Source of the DNA: Bradyrhizobium huanghuaihaiense
GTDB lineage: Bacteria; Pseudomonadota; Alphaproteobacteria; Rhizobiales; Xanthobacteraceae
Assembly: GCF_007830635.1 (NCBI RefSeq)
Contig: NZ_VLLA01000021.1
Span: 62,001-126,000 of the forward strand
Length of the DNA: 64,000 nucleotides
Direction of reading: 5' to 3'
Part shown: piece after piece, positions 8,215 through 16,973 of the stretch
How positions within the stretch are numbered: position 1 is the stretch's first letter
Layout of the letters: every line of letters begins with the position of its first letter
Translations under genes and position numbers: made by a program
The notes under the pieces: model-generated
What the model saw: the letters and a program-made list of their open reading frames with translations, nothing else
Database searches by the model: none
Told to the model about the DNA's origin: nothing

Positions 8215-9119
8215 CCTCGACAAAAGCCGTCGTGATCGGCCTCGGCTCGATCGGTACAAGGCATGCGCGGATCCTGCGCGAGCTCGGCCTCGAGGTCGCG
8301 ACGGTGAGCCGCCGAGAGGGCGGCGACTATGGGTCGATCGGAGAGGCCGTCGCCGGCGCGCATCCGGATTACGCGGTGATTGCCACCGAAACCGCACGCC
8401 ATGCCGACGACCTGCAGGCGCTCGCGCAGGCCGGCTTCCGCGGCGCGGTCCTGGTCGAGAAGCCGCTGTTCGCGACGGCGGCGCCGCCGCCGAAATATCC
8501 GTTCGCCCATGTCTGCGTCGGGTACAATCTGCGCTTCCATCCGGTCATGACGGCCCTGGTCGAGCAACTGCGCGGGCGCGAGGCGATCACGGTCGCCGCC
8601 TATGTCGGGCAGGACATCAGGGACTGGCGGCCCGGCCGCGACCATCGCACCACCGCATCTGCGACAACGGACGCCGGCGGCGGCGTCCTCAGGGATCTCA
8701 GCCACGAGCTGGATTATCTGCTGTGGCTGTTCGGGCCATGGCACCGCGTCGCAGCGCTCGGCGGCGCGTCCGGCGCGCGCGACATCGACGTCGACGACCA
8801 TCTCGACCTGCTGCTCGACATGCAGCGGGCGCCGTCGGTGCACGTCCACATGGATTATCTCGACCGCCAGGGCATCCGCCGCATCCGCGTCAATGTCGAC
8901 GATGACACCATCGAGGCCGATCTCGTCGGCAGCCGCCTGATCGTCAACGGCAAGGCAACGGACATCGCCAGCGAGCGCGACCAGAGCTATCGCGACATGC
9001 ATGTCGCGGCGATGCGGGGCGCGCGCCCGGCCTGCTCCCTGCCCGAGGCACTCGGCGTCGTGCATTTGATCGACGCCAGCGAGCGCGCGCTGCGCAGCAA
9101 GACCTGGGTATCGCCATGA
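8211..9119 (+). CDS. Gfo/Idh/MocA-type oxidoreductase
   Basis: A 302-residue protein. It has an N-terminal Rossmann fold (VIGLGSIGTRHARILREL), the family EKP motif as VEKPLF near residue 82, and GGGVLRDLSHELDYLLWLFG, which carries the conserved His/Asp of the substrate site. It starts at GTG 8211, overlapping the preceding stop, and its own stop overlaps legF (9116-9119). By position it corresponds to ptmF in the Campylobacter ptmE-F-B-A order. The substrate is unknown: a role in making or remodelling the GDP-amino-sugar precursor or in tailoring the finished nonulosonate is an inference. Confidence 0.8.
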   Translation: MTSTKAVVIGLGSIGTRHARILRELGLEVATVSRREGGDYGSIGEAVAGAHPDYAVIATETARHADDLQALAQAGFRGAVLVEKPLFATAAPPPKYPFAHVCVGYNLRFHPVMTALVEQLRGREAITVAAYVGQDIRDWRPGRDHRTTASATTDAGGGVLRDLSHELDYLLWLFGPWHRVAALGGASGARDIDVDDHLDLLLDMQRAPSVHVHMDYLDRQGIRRIRVNVDDDTIEADLVGSRLIVNGKATDIASERDQSYRDMHVAAMRGARPACSLPEALGVVHLIDASERALRSKTWVSP

Positions 9120-9817
9120 GCCTCGTCTGCACCATCTGCGCGCGAGGCGGCTCGAAGGGGGTCGTCGGCAAGAATGCGCGCGATCTCCTCGGCAAGCCCG
9201 TGCTCGCCTGGAGCATCGCGCAGGCGCGCGAGACCGGCCTGTTCGATGCGATCGCGTTCAGCAGCGATTCGGACGCGCTGCTCGAAGCGGCGCTGAAGGC
9301 CGGCGCCGACATCGCGGTCAAGCGTCCCGACGAGATGGCGACCGATACCGCGCCGAAGCTGCCCGCGATCCGCCATTGCCTCGAGCGGGCCATCGCGCAA
9401 ACCGGCAAGGCCCCGGAAATCTTCGTCGATCTCGACGTCACCTCTCCACTCCGGCTCGCCTCCGACATCACCGGCGCGGTGGCGCTGCTGCGCGAGAGCG
9501 GCGCCCGCAACGTCATCACAGGGGCGCCGGCACGCCGCTCGCCTTATTTCAACCTGGTCGAGCAGCGCACCGACGGCAGCGTCGGCCTCTCCAAATCCGC
9601 CAATCCGCCGATCACGCGACGGCAGGATGCGCCGCGCTGCTTCGACATGAACGCGTCGATCTATGTCTGGCGCGTCGCGCCGTTCCTGGAGCAGCCCGCG
9701 GTCTTCTATCCGGACACACGGCTGTTCGAGATGCCGGAAGAGCGCTCGATCGATATCGACTCCGATCTCGATTTCGCGTTGGTGGAACTGCTGCTGCGCC
9801 AACGACTGAACGCCTGA
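9116..9817 (+). CDS. legF: CMP-nonulosonate (CMP-legionaminate) cytidylyltransferase
   Basis: A 233-residue NeuA/LegF-type enzyme. It begins with CTICARGGSKGVVGKNARDL, the cytidylyltransferase signature (R-G-G-S-K-G...K-N), and has DLDVTSPLRLASDI and RQDAPRCFDMNASIYVW. It activates the product of LegI with CTP. The length matches the single-domain LegF/PtmB group; there is no C-terminal esterase domain as in some NeuA proteins. The ATG overlaps the previous stop, so it is co-translated with the oxidoreductase. Confidence 0.9.
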   Translation: MSLVCTICARGGSKGVVGKNARDLLGKPVLAWSIAQARETGLFDAIAFSSDSDALLEAALKAGADIAVKRPDEMATDTAPKLPAIRHCLERAIAQTGKAPEIFVDLDVTSPLRLASDITGAVALLRESGARNVITGAPARRSPYFNLVEQRTDGSVGLSKSANPPITRRQDAPRCFDMNASIYVWRVAPFLEQPAVFYPDTRLFEMPEERSIDIDSDLDFALVELLLRQRLNA

Positions 9818-9830
9818 GGGGGCTTTAGCA

Positions 9831-10652
9831 ATGACCACGAGCTTCAAGGCTCTGTTCGATCTGACCGGCCGCACCGCCGTGGTGACCGGCGGATGCGGCA
9901 TTCTCGGACGTCGCTTCGCCGAAGGCCTTGCCGAGTTCGGCGCCAATGTCGCGATCGTGGATCTCGATCAGGCCGCGACCGATGCGGCGGCCGCCGACCT
10001 CGCCTCGCGCCACTCCATCCGCGCCAAGGGCTATGGCTGCGACATCACCCAGCCCTCCGCCGTGCGCGCCACGGCTGAGGCGCTCGAAGCCGACCTCGGA
10101 CCCGTTTCGATCCTGCTCAACAACGCCGCGAGCAAGGCGCGCGACCTCGACGCTTTCTTTGCACCCGTCGAGACATTCGCGCAGGACACCTGGCGGGAGA
10201 TCATGGCGGTCAATCTCGACGGCATGTTCAACGTCGCCCAGGTGTTCGGCGGCCGGATGGCCGAGCGCGGCTATGGCGCCATCGTGCAGACCGCTTCGAT
10301 CTACGGACTGATGGCCCCGGACCAGCGCATCTACGAAGGCTCCGAATATCTCGGCCGCGCCATCAACACGCCTGCGGTCTACACCGCGTCCAAGGCCGGG
10401 GTCATCGGCCTCACCAAGCACCTCGCGACCTACTGGGCGGCGAAAGGCGTTCGCGTCAACACGCTGACCCCGGGCGGCGTCGAGAGCGGACAGAACGAGA
10501 CCTTCAAGCAGCGCTACGGCGCCCGCATTCCGCTCGGCCGCATGGCCCGTGCCGACGAGATGGTGGGCACAATGCTGTTCCTGGTGTCCGACGCGGCGTC
10601 CTACGTGACCGGCCAGAACATCGCGGTCGATGGCGGGCTGAGCGCGTGGTGA
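9831..10652 (+). CDS. Short-chain dehydrogenase/reductase (PtmA-like)
   Basis: A 273-residue classical SDR. It has TGGCGILGRRFAEGLAEFG (cofactor glycine motif), LLNNAASKARD, YTASKAGVIGLTKHL (Tyr-x-x-x-Lys) and the C-terminal GQNIAVDGGLSAW. A purine-rich AGGGGG lies about 9 bases before the ATG. By order it is the counterpart of ptmA, the SDR that accompanies legionaminic-acid genes in Campylobacter; its exact reaction is not evident from sequence. It closes the sugar-synthesis block and is followed 13 bases later by the flippase. Confidence 0.85.
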   Translation: MTTSFKALFDLTGRTAVVTGGCGILGRRFAEGLAEFGANVAIVDLDQAATDAAAADLASRHSIRAKGYGCDITQPSAVRATAEALEADLGPVSILLNNAASKARDLDAFFAPVETFAQDTWREIMAVNLDGMFNVAQVFGGRMAERGYGAIVQTASIYGLMAPDQRIYEGSEYLGRAINTPAVYTASKAGVIGLTKHLATYWAAKGVRVNTLTPGGVESGQNETFKQRYGARIPLGRMARADEMVGTMLFLVSDAASYVTGQNIAVDGGLSAW

Positions 10653-10665
10653 GCCGGGCCATGCC

Positions 10666-12180
10666 ATGTTGAAGCAGTTGATCCGAAACACGGTGATTTC
10701 CAGCGCGGCGTTCGGAATAGCGGCCGTGCTCGGCCTGATTGTCATTCCGGTCATCATCCGCACCTGGGGCGTAACCGAATTCGGCCTCATCGTGCTGGCC
10801 CGCATCCTGCTGCCGAGCGGCATGATGGGGCTGCTCGACCTCGGCCTCTCCGAAGTCACGACGCAAGCGGTCGCACGCGCGCGCGAGCATCGCAATTGGC
10901 GCGTTGCGGGCCAGCAACTCGCGCTTCTCACCGTGATGGCCGCTGTTCTCGCAGGGCTGCTCGCAGTCACGATCTGGATCAGCGCGCCCTATCTGACCAT
11001 CGCACTCCGCGTCGATACCGCGCACGCCGACAGGTTTGCGCAAATCTTGCGCTACACCGCGCTTGCCAACCTGGTGCTGATCCCCGCGCTCGTCTGGGAA
11101 GGCATCGTCAAGGGCTTTGAGCGCTACAATGTCCTGCGGCTGGCCGAGGTGACCTCCACGATCGTCTATGTTGCCTGTACGATCTGGGCGGCCAACTCCG
11201 CAGCCTCGTTCGAGCTGGTGGCCTATATCTATCTCGCCAGCACCTTGATGCGCGCATGCCTGGTGTTCACCGCGGCCTTCGTCGCGGTCGTGCGCAAGGT
11301 CAGGCTCGCGATGTGGGACGCGCCGATCCGGCGCGAGCTGTTCCACCGCTGCGCGCTGTTCGCGCAGGGCAAGCTGACGGGCGGCTTGGCGCTGCCGATT
11401 CAGCCTTTCCTGGTCGGCCTCTTGTTCGGGCCCAAGGGTGTCGGGGTGTACGATACGCTGGTCCGGCTGCCCCGGGTGTCAAAGGTCGTCGTCGGTCTCC
11501 TGACGTCCGCCTTGCTGCCGGTGGCAAGCCGCCTGGACGAACGCGGCAATGCTGCAGCGTTCCAGCGCCTCGGTGAATTCGGCCTCATCATCCTGCCCAT
11601 GTTCACGGTACCGCCGCTGATGGCGGCCGCCATGCTGTCGCGCGAGATCATGCAGGTATGGATTGGACCGCAGATGGCTCCCTACGCGTTCTGGATGGGC
11701 CTGGGCTTCGTGGTTCCGATCTGCGCTCAGTACCTCGCCTTCGGCAACGTCATGTTCCTGACCCGCACGGACGTGCAGTCGCGCCTGAATCGGCTCATGA
11801 TCTATCAATTGGCGGTGTGGGCCGCGGTGGCGGTTGCGACGCTGCACCTGTTCGACGAACGAGCGCTGATCCTTGGCCAGGTAGTTGGGAACGCCGTCAT
11901 TCTGCCGTTGCAGATCGCGGCCGTGAGCCGCGGGTTGCAGCTTGACTCCTACCGCCTCCTTAGAGCACTTCTCGCCCAGGCTGTCATTCTCGTGGTCTTG
12001 GGCCTGCTGCTCCTCGAGCTTGCAGACCATTTGGCGATCGACGGCTTCTGGGGACTCGGGCTTGCGATCGCCTCGTTCTGCATGGCGAGCTGGGCCATTC
12101 AGTATTTTCTCGTTCTGGAAGACCGCCAGCGGGCGATCTTCGCGGAACTGGGCCATCGCTTCGGCTGGGCGTCGACCTAG
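10666..12180 (+). CDS. Polysaccharide flippase, Wzx/MATE-like
   Basis: A 504-residue polytopic membrane protein with about 12-14 hydrophobic segments. The N terminus MLKQLIRNTVISSAAFGIAA, the RTWGVTEFGLIVLARILLPSG loop and GLLDLGLSEVTTQAVA are typical of the polysaccharide-synth (oligosaccharide flippase) superfamily. It is expected to move lipid-linked repeat units, presumably those carrying the nonulosonate made just upstream, across the inner membrane. It is the first of two flippases in the locus; the other is at 24201-25763. Confidence 0.85.
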   Translation: MLKQLIRNTVISSAAFGIAAVLGLIVIPVIIRTWGVTEFGLIVLARILLPSGMMGLLDLGLSEVTTQAVARAREHRNWRVAGQQLALLTVMAAVLAGLLAVTIWISAPYLTIALRVDTAHADRFAQILRYTALANLVLIPALVWEGIVKGFERYNVLRLAEVTSTIVYVACTIWAANSAASFELVAYIYLASTLMRACLVFTAAFVAVVRKVRLAMWDAPIRRELFHRCALFAQGKLTGGLALPIQPFLVGLLFGPKGVGVYDTLVRLPRVSKVVVGLLTSALLPVASRLDERGNAAAFQRLGEFGLIILPMFTVPPLMAAAMLSREIMQVWIGPQMAPYAFWMGLGFVVPICAQYLAFGNVMFLTRTDVQSRLNRLMIYQLAVWAAVAVATLHLFDERALILGQVVGNAVILPLQIAAVSRGLQLDSYRLLRALLAQAVILVVLGLLLLELADHLAIDGFWGLGLAIASFCMASWAIQYFLVLEDRQRAIFAELGHRFGWAST

Positions 12181-12249
12181 CTTGTTAACCTGCACCGACA
12201 TGTTCGGGAGATCGATGACCGCCTTGGTTGACACGAGGAGACGTAAACG

Positions 12250-13638
12250 GTGCGCATAGGCCTGGTGGTCGATCACCCCAAGCGTGACCTGCCGGGTGCA
12301 GTCATGCTCGGCTATCAACTTGCGCGGCGCGGCGTCTCGGTCGTACTGGTGCCGATGTACGAGCAGGCCGTCGACGTGCCACGGCTCGGGCTCGACGCGC
12401 TGGTCGTCAACTATGCGCGCCCCGTCAATCTCGACCTGATGCGTAGCTTCGCCAAGGCCGGCCTTGCGCTTTACGTGCTCGACACCGAAGGCGGCGTGCT
12501 CGCCGAGAAGGGCGGCAACTCGCCGCCGGCGATGGCCGCACACGTCAAGGGCAGCGGCTACGCCGAGATCCTCTCGGGCTATTTCTTCTGGGGCAGCCGG
12601 CTGCACGACGCCTTCGTGGCGGCGGGAACCATGACGCCCGAGCAGCTTCACCTCACCGGATGCCCGCGCTTCGATTTCGCAGCGCCGCGCTGGCGCGCGC
12701 TGCTCGACGGCGAGCCGCGCGGCTATGTGCTCGTCAACGCCAATTTCCCGTTGGTCAATTCGCGCTTTACCGGCAAGCCGGGCGGCGAGCGCGAGGCGAT
12801 GGTGCGGGCCGGCTGGGATGGCGCCTATGTCGACCGCTTCATCGCGGACCTGAAGCAGGTCTTCACGAACTACCTCGCCGAGATCGACCGGCTCGCCGCG
12901 GCGCGGCCCGACCGCACCATTCTCGTGCGCCCGCATCCTTTCGAGAGCGAGGATGTCTATCGCAACGCGCTGGCGCGCCATGACAACGTCCTGATCGACG
13001 GCACCGGCAGCGTGCTCGACCGCATCCGCAACGCGGCCGCGGTCGTGCATCTCAACTGCGGCACCGCCGTCGAATCCGTGCTGCTCGGAAAGCTTCCGCT
13101 CCAGCTCGAATATCTGAACACACCGGTCACCGCCGGTCACGCCGCACTGCCCGCGCGCGTGAGCCGCGCGGTCGCTTCGTTCGACGAACTGCTTGGCGCG
13201 ATCGACCACATCGAGCGCGAGACCGAGACCTTCGATTTCGCGCGTGTTCACGCCGCCCATATCGAGGCCTTCTTCCATCTCAACGATGGACAGGCCGCCG
13301 AACGGGTCGCCGACGTCCTGACTGCTGCAGGCAGTTCGCACCGGCCTTACCTCTCGCTGCTGGCGACCGTGAAGGGCACGCGCGACAAGCCGAGCATCGG
13401 CCAGATCGTCAAGGGCGCAGCCAGCGCCGTGCTCGGATCGGCCGTCACCGAACGGCTGCGCAGCCGATTCAACCCCGCCCGGCGCGACAAGCGGATCGAG
13501 CCGGTCTTCGTCAGGACGCTGCTGCAGCGTATTGCAACGCATGACCGTGCAAGCCCGTCGCAATTCACCGCAACGCGCGCGCACTGCGCGACGACAGGCT
13601 TGCCGCTCGCGAGCATTGCCATCGAACCCGCCCGATAG
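12250..13638 (+). CDS. Surface carbohydrate biosynthesis protein, GT-B-like
   Basis: A 462-residue protein starting at GTG, with GAGGAG about 10 bases upstream. It resembles the surface carbohydrate biosynthesis family: N-terminal IGLVVDHPKRDLPGAVMLGY, central YFFWGSRLHDAF and TGCPRFDF, a C-terminal nucleotide-sugar half with VRPHPFESEDVY near 226-237 and VHLNCGTAVESVLLGKLP near 266-283. The His-Pro motif and the ES(V/A)LLGK loop recall bacterial transferases that use CMP-activated sugars. With CMP-legionaminate as a likely local product, transfer of that sugar is a reasonable hypothesis. The last 70 or so residues are Arg/Lys-rich and seem disordered. Confidence 0.7.
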   Translation: MRIGLVVDHPKRDLPGAVMLGYQLARRGVSVVLVPMYEQAVDVPRLGLDALVVNYARPVNLDLMRSFAKAGLALYVLDTEGGVLAEKGGNSPPAMAAHVKGSGYAEILSGYFFWGSRLHDAFVAAGTMTPEQLHLTGCPRFDFAAPRWRALLDGEPRGYVLVNANFPLVNSRFTGKPGGEREAMVRAGWDGAYVDRFIADLKQVFTNYLAEIDRLAAARPDRTILVRPHPFESEDVYRNALARHDNVLIDGTGSVLDRIRNAAAVVHLNCGTAVESVLLGKLPLQLEYLNTPVTAGHAALPARVSRAVASFDELLGAIDHIERETETFDFARVHAAHIEAFFHLNDGQAAERVADVLTAAGSSHRPYLSLLATVKGTRDKPSIGQIVKGAASAVLGSAVTERLRSRFNPARRDKRIEPVFVRTLLQRIATHDRASPSQFTATRAHCATTGLPLASIAIEPAR

Positions 13639-13641
13639 ACC

Positions 13642-15045
13642 ATGGCCACATCTGCAAGAACCATTCTCATCACCACGCTCGCCGAATACCAGACCCGGTT
13701 CTGGATTCCGGTCGCGCAACGGCTGCGCGCAGCCGGCGATGAGGTCGAGCTGCTCGCTTTCGACGATCGCAGCGCCGAGATGTCGGCGGCCGAGGGCGTG
13801 CCTGTCACGAACATGTACCGCGAGGGCCTCAAGACCGGCCCCGCGCCCGACGATCGCAGCGCGTTCGACGCGCGCGTCGTCGCCTACGGCCTCGACGGGA
13901 CCAATTTCCTGTTCAGCCATGAGCGTTTCACCTTCGGCATCCGCGATACCGCCGCGCTGCGCCGGCGCTTCATGATCTATGCCAATGCGATGGAGACGGT
14001 GCTCGACCGGCTGGAGCGGCAAGGCGAGCGCGTCGAGCTGGTGCAGGAGCTCGGCGGCTTTCTCTCGGTGATCGCGAGCTTCTACGGCGCCAGGCGCCGC
14101 AACATCCGCAACTGGTTCATCGAGCCGTCGTTCTTTCGCGGCCGCATGTACTTCACGCCCGACACGCTTCGTGCGCCCGACGTGATGCCGACACCGGCGG
14201 ACGCGGTGTCACCGGAGGTGCGGGCTTATCTCGACGACACGCTGACGCAGCGGGCGATCGTCATCCCCAAGAAGGACCAGCATCATTATTCGGCGGCCTT
14301 CAAGAAGGTCGTGAACCTGCGCAACGCCCGCCGCCTCACCGAAAAGCTGTGGGACCAGTTCGCGCTCGGCAAGCACCAGGAGTTCGGGCACAATCTGCGC
14401 CACGCCCGCGTGCACGCCGCGATGGCGCTCAACGCAACGCGGCTGCGCAAGCTCTACAAGCCGATCCCCGAGGCGCCCTTCGTCTACTATCCGTTCCACG
14501 TCCCGGCCGACATGGCGCTGACGCTGCGTTCGCCCGACTATCTCGACCAGGTCGCGACCGTCGACTTCCTGCTGCGCACGATCCCGGACTCGCATGTGCT
14601 GGTGGTGAAGGAACACCCCGCCCAGATCGGCGCGATCTCGGCCGACCGCCTGTTCGAGCTGGCGCGCCGGTTCGATAATTTGGTGCTGCTGCCGCCGCAG
14701 ACCAACAATTACACCGTGCTCAACCGCGCCGACGCCGTGATCTCCGTCAACAGCAAGTCGGGCGCCGAGGCCCTGCTGCTCGGCAAGCCGGTCGTGGTGA
14801 TGGGCGATGCGTTCTACCGCTCCTGCCCGCTGGTCTACGCGGTCGACCGTCTCGCGGACGTGCCTGCGCGGCTGCGCGAGGCGCTCTCCGCCGGGCCGTT
14901 TGATCCCGCCAAAGGCGCGCCCTATTTCGAAGCGGCCTGGCGCAGGTCTTATCCGGGCGAGCTCTACATCGGCGATCCCAAGCTGCTCGATACGTTTGCG
15001 GCCACCTTGCGTGCCGCGATCGCCGAGCCCGCCCGCGCGAATTGA
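13642..15045 (+). CDS. Capsule-type glycosyltransferase (KpsC/KpsS-like GT-B)
   Basis: A 467-residue soluble protein, 3 bases after the previous gene. N-terminal TILITTLAEYQTRFWIPVAQ looks like the first Rossmann half; the C-terminal half has VVKEHPAQIGAIS near 321-333 and ISVNSKSGAEALLLGKPVVV near 368-387, followed by FYRSCP. This His-Pro plus SKSGAEALLLGKPV layout is that of capsular polysaccharide proteins of the KpsC/KpsS group, which transfer Kdo from CMP-Kdo. With the gene before it, it is a candidate nonulosonate transferase; sequence alone cannot fix donor or acceptor. Confidence 0.7.
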   Translation: MATSARTILITTLAEYQTRFWIPVAQRLRAAGDEVELLAFDDRSAEMSAAEGVPVTNMYREGLKTGPAPDDRSAFDARVVAYGLDGTNFLFSHERFTFGIRDTAALRRRFMIYANAMETVLDRLERQGERVELVQELGGFLSVIASFYGARRRNIRNWFIEPSFFRGRMYFTPDTLRAPDVMPTPADAVSPEVRAYLDDTLTQRAIVIPKKDQHHYSAAFKKVVNLRNARRLTEKLWDQFALGKHQEFGHNLRHARVHAAMALNATRLRKLYKPIPEAPFVYYPFHVPADMALTLRSPDYLDQVATVDFLLRTIPDSHVLVVKEHPAQIGAISADRLFELARRFDNLVLLPPQTNNYTVLNRADAVISVNSKSGAEALLLGKPVVVMGDAFYRSCPLVYAVDRLADVPARLREALSAGPFDPAKGAPYFEAAWRRSYPGELYIGDPKLLDTFAATLRAAIAEPARAN

Positions 15046-15056
15046 ACGGACCCGTC

Positions 15057-15806
15057 ATGCCGCTCGTCTCGATCATTACCCCATCCTGGAACGTCGAAGG
15101 CCTGATCGAGGAGACCATCCGCTCGGTGCAGAGCCAGAGCTTTGCCGATTGGGAGCTCCTGATCGCCGACGATTGCTCGACCGACAAGACACCTGAGATC
15201 ATCGCCGACATCGGCGCGCGCGATCCGCGCGTCAAGCTGATCCGGCAGGCGAAGAACGGCGGGCCGGCGCTGGCGCGCCAGGCTGCGATCGACCGGGCGC
15301 AGGGCCGCTATCTCGCCTTCCTCGACAGCGACGATCTGTGGCTGCCCGAGAAGCTCGAGCGGCAGCTCGCCTTCGCGAAGGAAAAGAAGGCTGCGCTCAG
15401 CTACACCGCCTTCCGCCGCATCAACGAGACCAACACGGTCACCGGACGCCTGATCGAGGTGCCGGCCTCGCTCACTTACGGTCAGCTCCTGAAGAACACC
15501 GCGATCGCGACGCTGACCGCGATGGTCGACCGCGAGATCGCAGGCCCGATCGCAATGAAGAACGAGGGCTATGACGATTTCTGCCTATGGCTCTCGATCC
15601 TCAAGCGCGGCCACACCGCATATGGCCTCAATGAGGACCTGGCCCGCTATCGTGTCAGGGGCTCCTCGGTCTCCAGCCGCCCGGTACGCTCGGCCAAATG
15701 GGTCTGGCAGATCTACCGCAACGTCGAGCACCTCTCCCTCGTCCGATCGGCTTGGTGCTTCGCCCATTGGGGGGCGCGGGCGTGGCTGAAGCGGCGGGAG
15801 TTCTAG
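15057..15806 (+). CDS. Glycosyltransferase family 2
   Basis: A 249-residue GT-A enzyme with the canonical start PLVSIITPSWNVEGLIEETI, LIADDCSTDKT and the DxD-bearing FLDSDDLWLPEKLERQL. The C-terminal part is short and soluble, so it is probably a cytoplasmic transferase that adds one residue to the lipid-linked oligosaccharide. ATG 15057 is chosen over the TTG at 15042, which would overlap the preceding stop. It ends the first glycan operon. Confidence 0.85.
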   Translation: MPLVSIITPSWNVEGLIEETIRSVQSQSFADWELLIADDCSTDKTPEIIADIGARDPRVKLIRQAKNGGPALARQAAIDRAQGRYLAFLDSDDLWLPEKLERQLAFAKEKKAALSYTAFRRINETNTVTGRLIEVPASLTYGQLLKNTAIATLTAMVDREIAGPIAMKNEGYDDFCLWLSILKRGHTAYGLNEDLARYRVRGSSVSSRPVRSAKWVWQIYRNVEHLSLVRSAWCFAHWGARAWLKRREF

Positions 15807-15831
15807 GCGCATCGCCGGTCACCGAGGGCTG

Positions 15832-15864
15832 AAAAAAGTGCGAAAACAACCCCATGCACAGTAG
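15832..15864 (+). repeat. Dispersed intergenic repeat, copy 1
   Basis: Bases 15839-15864 (beginning TGCGAAAACAACCCC) are exactly the reverse complement of 42147-42172, and a run of A's just upstream is shared as well. It lies between the GT2 gene and the uxs start. Confidence 0.75.
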
Positions 15865-15967
15865 GGGTATTCAAATACCTGTATCCAAGCCCACTTGGCT
15901 ATTGGCGAGTCCGGCCGTTGCCGATACCACTCAGCCCGCTCCCGCCGCGGACAATCTGGAACCGATC

Positions 15968-16930
<963 letters not shown>

Positions 16931-16973
16931 GCCCGCTCGCAACTCCCCCTCGTCTGCAGCGAGCCTGTCCGCC

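Noticed and set aside
11479..14022. Very long open frame on the minus strand opposite the flippase and the following gene
   Set aside because: It is Arg/His/Gly/Ala/Asp-rich with no domain, and lies antisense to two genes with clear family motifs. Such frames are common in high-G+C DNA.
15854..15967. 38-codon N-terminal extension of the UDP-glucuronate decarboxylase
   Set aside because: It would translate a dispersed intergenic repeat, and the family start matches ATG 15968.
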